From Prevotellaceae bacterium (GTDB taxonomy: Bacteria > Bacteroidota > Bacteroidia > Bacteroidales > Paludibacteraceae), in assembly GCA_031255055.1 (NCBI GenBank), contig JAIRTG010000102.1, positions 1 through 6,224 of the forward strand: DNA of 6,224 nt, in the 5' to 3' direction. The notes under the pieces are model-generated. The model was not told the DNA's origin, did no database searches, and saw nothing but the letters and a program-made list of their open reading frames with translations. Each line of letters starts with the position of its first letter. Position 1 is the stretch's first letter. The translations under genes and the position numbers were made by a program. Shown piece after piece: positions 5,752 through 6,224 of the stretch.

Positions 5752-6224
5752 ATGAAACGAAGAGTTGTGATAACAGGAATGGGTATTTATTCCTGTTTGG
5801 GAAAAAATTTAGACGAGGTATCCGATGCGCTCTACAACGGCAAATCGGGGATCATACTCGATCGGGACAGGAAAGAAATGGGTTTCCGTTCGGGGCTGAC
5901 GGCCTATTTGGAGTTACCCAATTTGAAAGGCATACTCAGTCGGAACCAGCGTGTCAACATGGCCGAACAGGGCTGTTACGCCTACCTTGCGACGGTTGAA
6001 GCCTTGAAAAATGCGAAACTGGAACAAGACTATCCCGACACGCACGAAGTAGGAATACTCTACGGCAACGACAGTTGCGCCGAGCCGGTAGTCGAAAGCG
6101 TCGACATCATGCGCGAGAAAAAAGACACGACATTAATCGGTTCGGGTTCAATTTTCAAATCGATGAACTCCACCGTCAGCATGAATCTGTCCTGCATCTT
6201 CAAGTTAAAAGGCATCAACCTGAC
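5752..6224 (+). CDS. Beta-ketoacyl-ACP synthase, FabB/FabF type (5' part only)
   Basis: The first 157 residues of a thiolase-fold condensing enzyme that joins malonyl-ACP to an acyl chain. The start is typical (MKRRVVITGMGIYSCLGKNLDEV), followed by NGKSGI, GFRSGLTAYLELPNL, RVNMAEQGCYAYLATVEAL, EVGILYGNDS, and KSMNSTVSMNLSCIFKLKGINLT, which leads into the active-site cysteine region just past the edge. MGFRS and the KSMNSTVSMNLS stretch align better by eye with E. coli FabB than with FabF. The active-site Cys and the His-His pair lie outside the window, so activity cannot be judged. From memory, similar divergent ketosynthases occur in Bacteroidetes aryl-polyene/flexirubin-like clusters, next to acyltransferases; with the preceding gene this makes a specialised lipid role possible, but ordinary fatty acid synthesis is not excluded. 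Confidence 0.88.
   Translation, partial: MKRRVVITGMGIYSCLGKNLDEVSDALYNGKSGIILDRDRKEMGFRSGLTAYLELPNLKGILSRNQRVNMAEQGCYAYLATVEALKNAKLEQDYPDTHEVGILYGNDSCAEPVVESVDIMREKKDTTLIGSGSIFKSMNSTVSMNLSCIFKLKGINL

Noticed and set aside
1..6224. Defence system, CRISPR array, prophage or insertion sequence
   Set aside because: No Cas, nuclease-helicase, toxin-antitoxin, transposase or phage gene was found, and there are no spaced repeat arrays or terminal inverted repeats with target duplications. The Smr domain alone is not evidence of a defence role.

Overview
The window looks like chromosomal DNA from a member of the Bacteroidales. Three things point there. The promoter-like sites match the Bacteroidetes -7 consensus TAnnTTTG, three or four times as exactly TATTTTTG. 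No start has a clear Shine-Dalgarno sequence. The proteins, notably the DUF2027-Smr protein, the long QueA-like protein and the large acyltransferase, are typical of that group. The genus cannot be fixed from the sequence.

Layout. Positions 1-302 hold no gene I can name: a short open tail on the + strand ending at 114, followed by a strong + strand intrinsic terminator (174-210) and about 90 unassigned bases. A minus-strand operon follows: a QueA-like tRNA ribosyltransferase-isomerase (673-1887) and, 7 bases downstream, a MmcQ/YjbR-family protein (303-665). From a compact divergent control region (about 1880-2012) a + strand pair starts: a DUF2027/Smr-domain protein (2013-3134) and, 11 bases on, a secreted lipoprotein (3146-4054). 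After a 213-base intergenic region with repeats, a -7 promoter element and a leader hairpin comes a large PlsC-like membrane acyltransferase (4268-5644). The start of a FabB/FabF-type beta-ketoacyl-ACP synthase (5752 onward) runs off the right edge.

How the genes fit together. The left operon concerns tRNA queuosine-type modification plus a small protein of unclear role. The DUF2027-Smr protein probably binds or cuts nucleic acid. The lipoprotein probably sits at the cell envelope, and its link to the Smr gene seems to be co-transcription only. The acyltransferase and ketosynthase both act on acyl chains, so the right edge may be the start of a fatty-acyl or polyene-type lipid locus, which the window is too short to settle.

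The least expected signals are non-coding. Two face-to-face promoter elements form a near-perfect 18-bp palindrome between queA and the Smr gene. Terminator-like hairpins lie in the leaders of both the Smr and the acyltransferase genes. A 13-bp direct repeat at exactly 21-bp spacing lies upstream of the acyltransferase. I see no CRISPR array, tRNA, rRNA or complete mobile element, and no convincing evidence of a wholly new multi-gene system.
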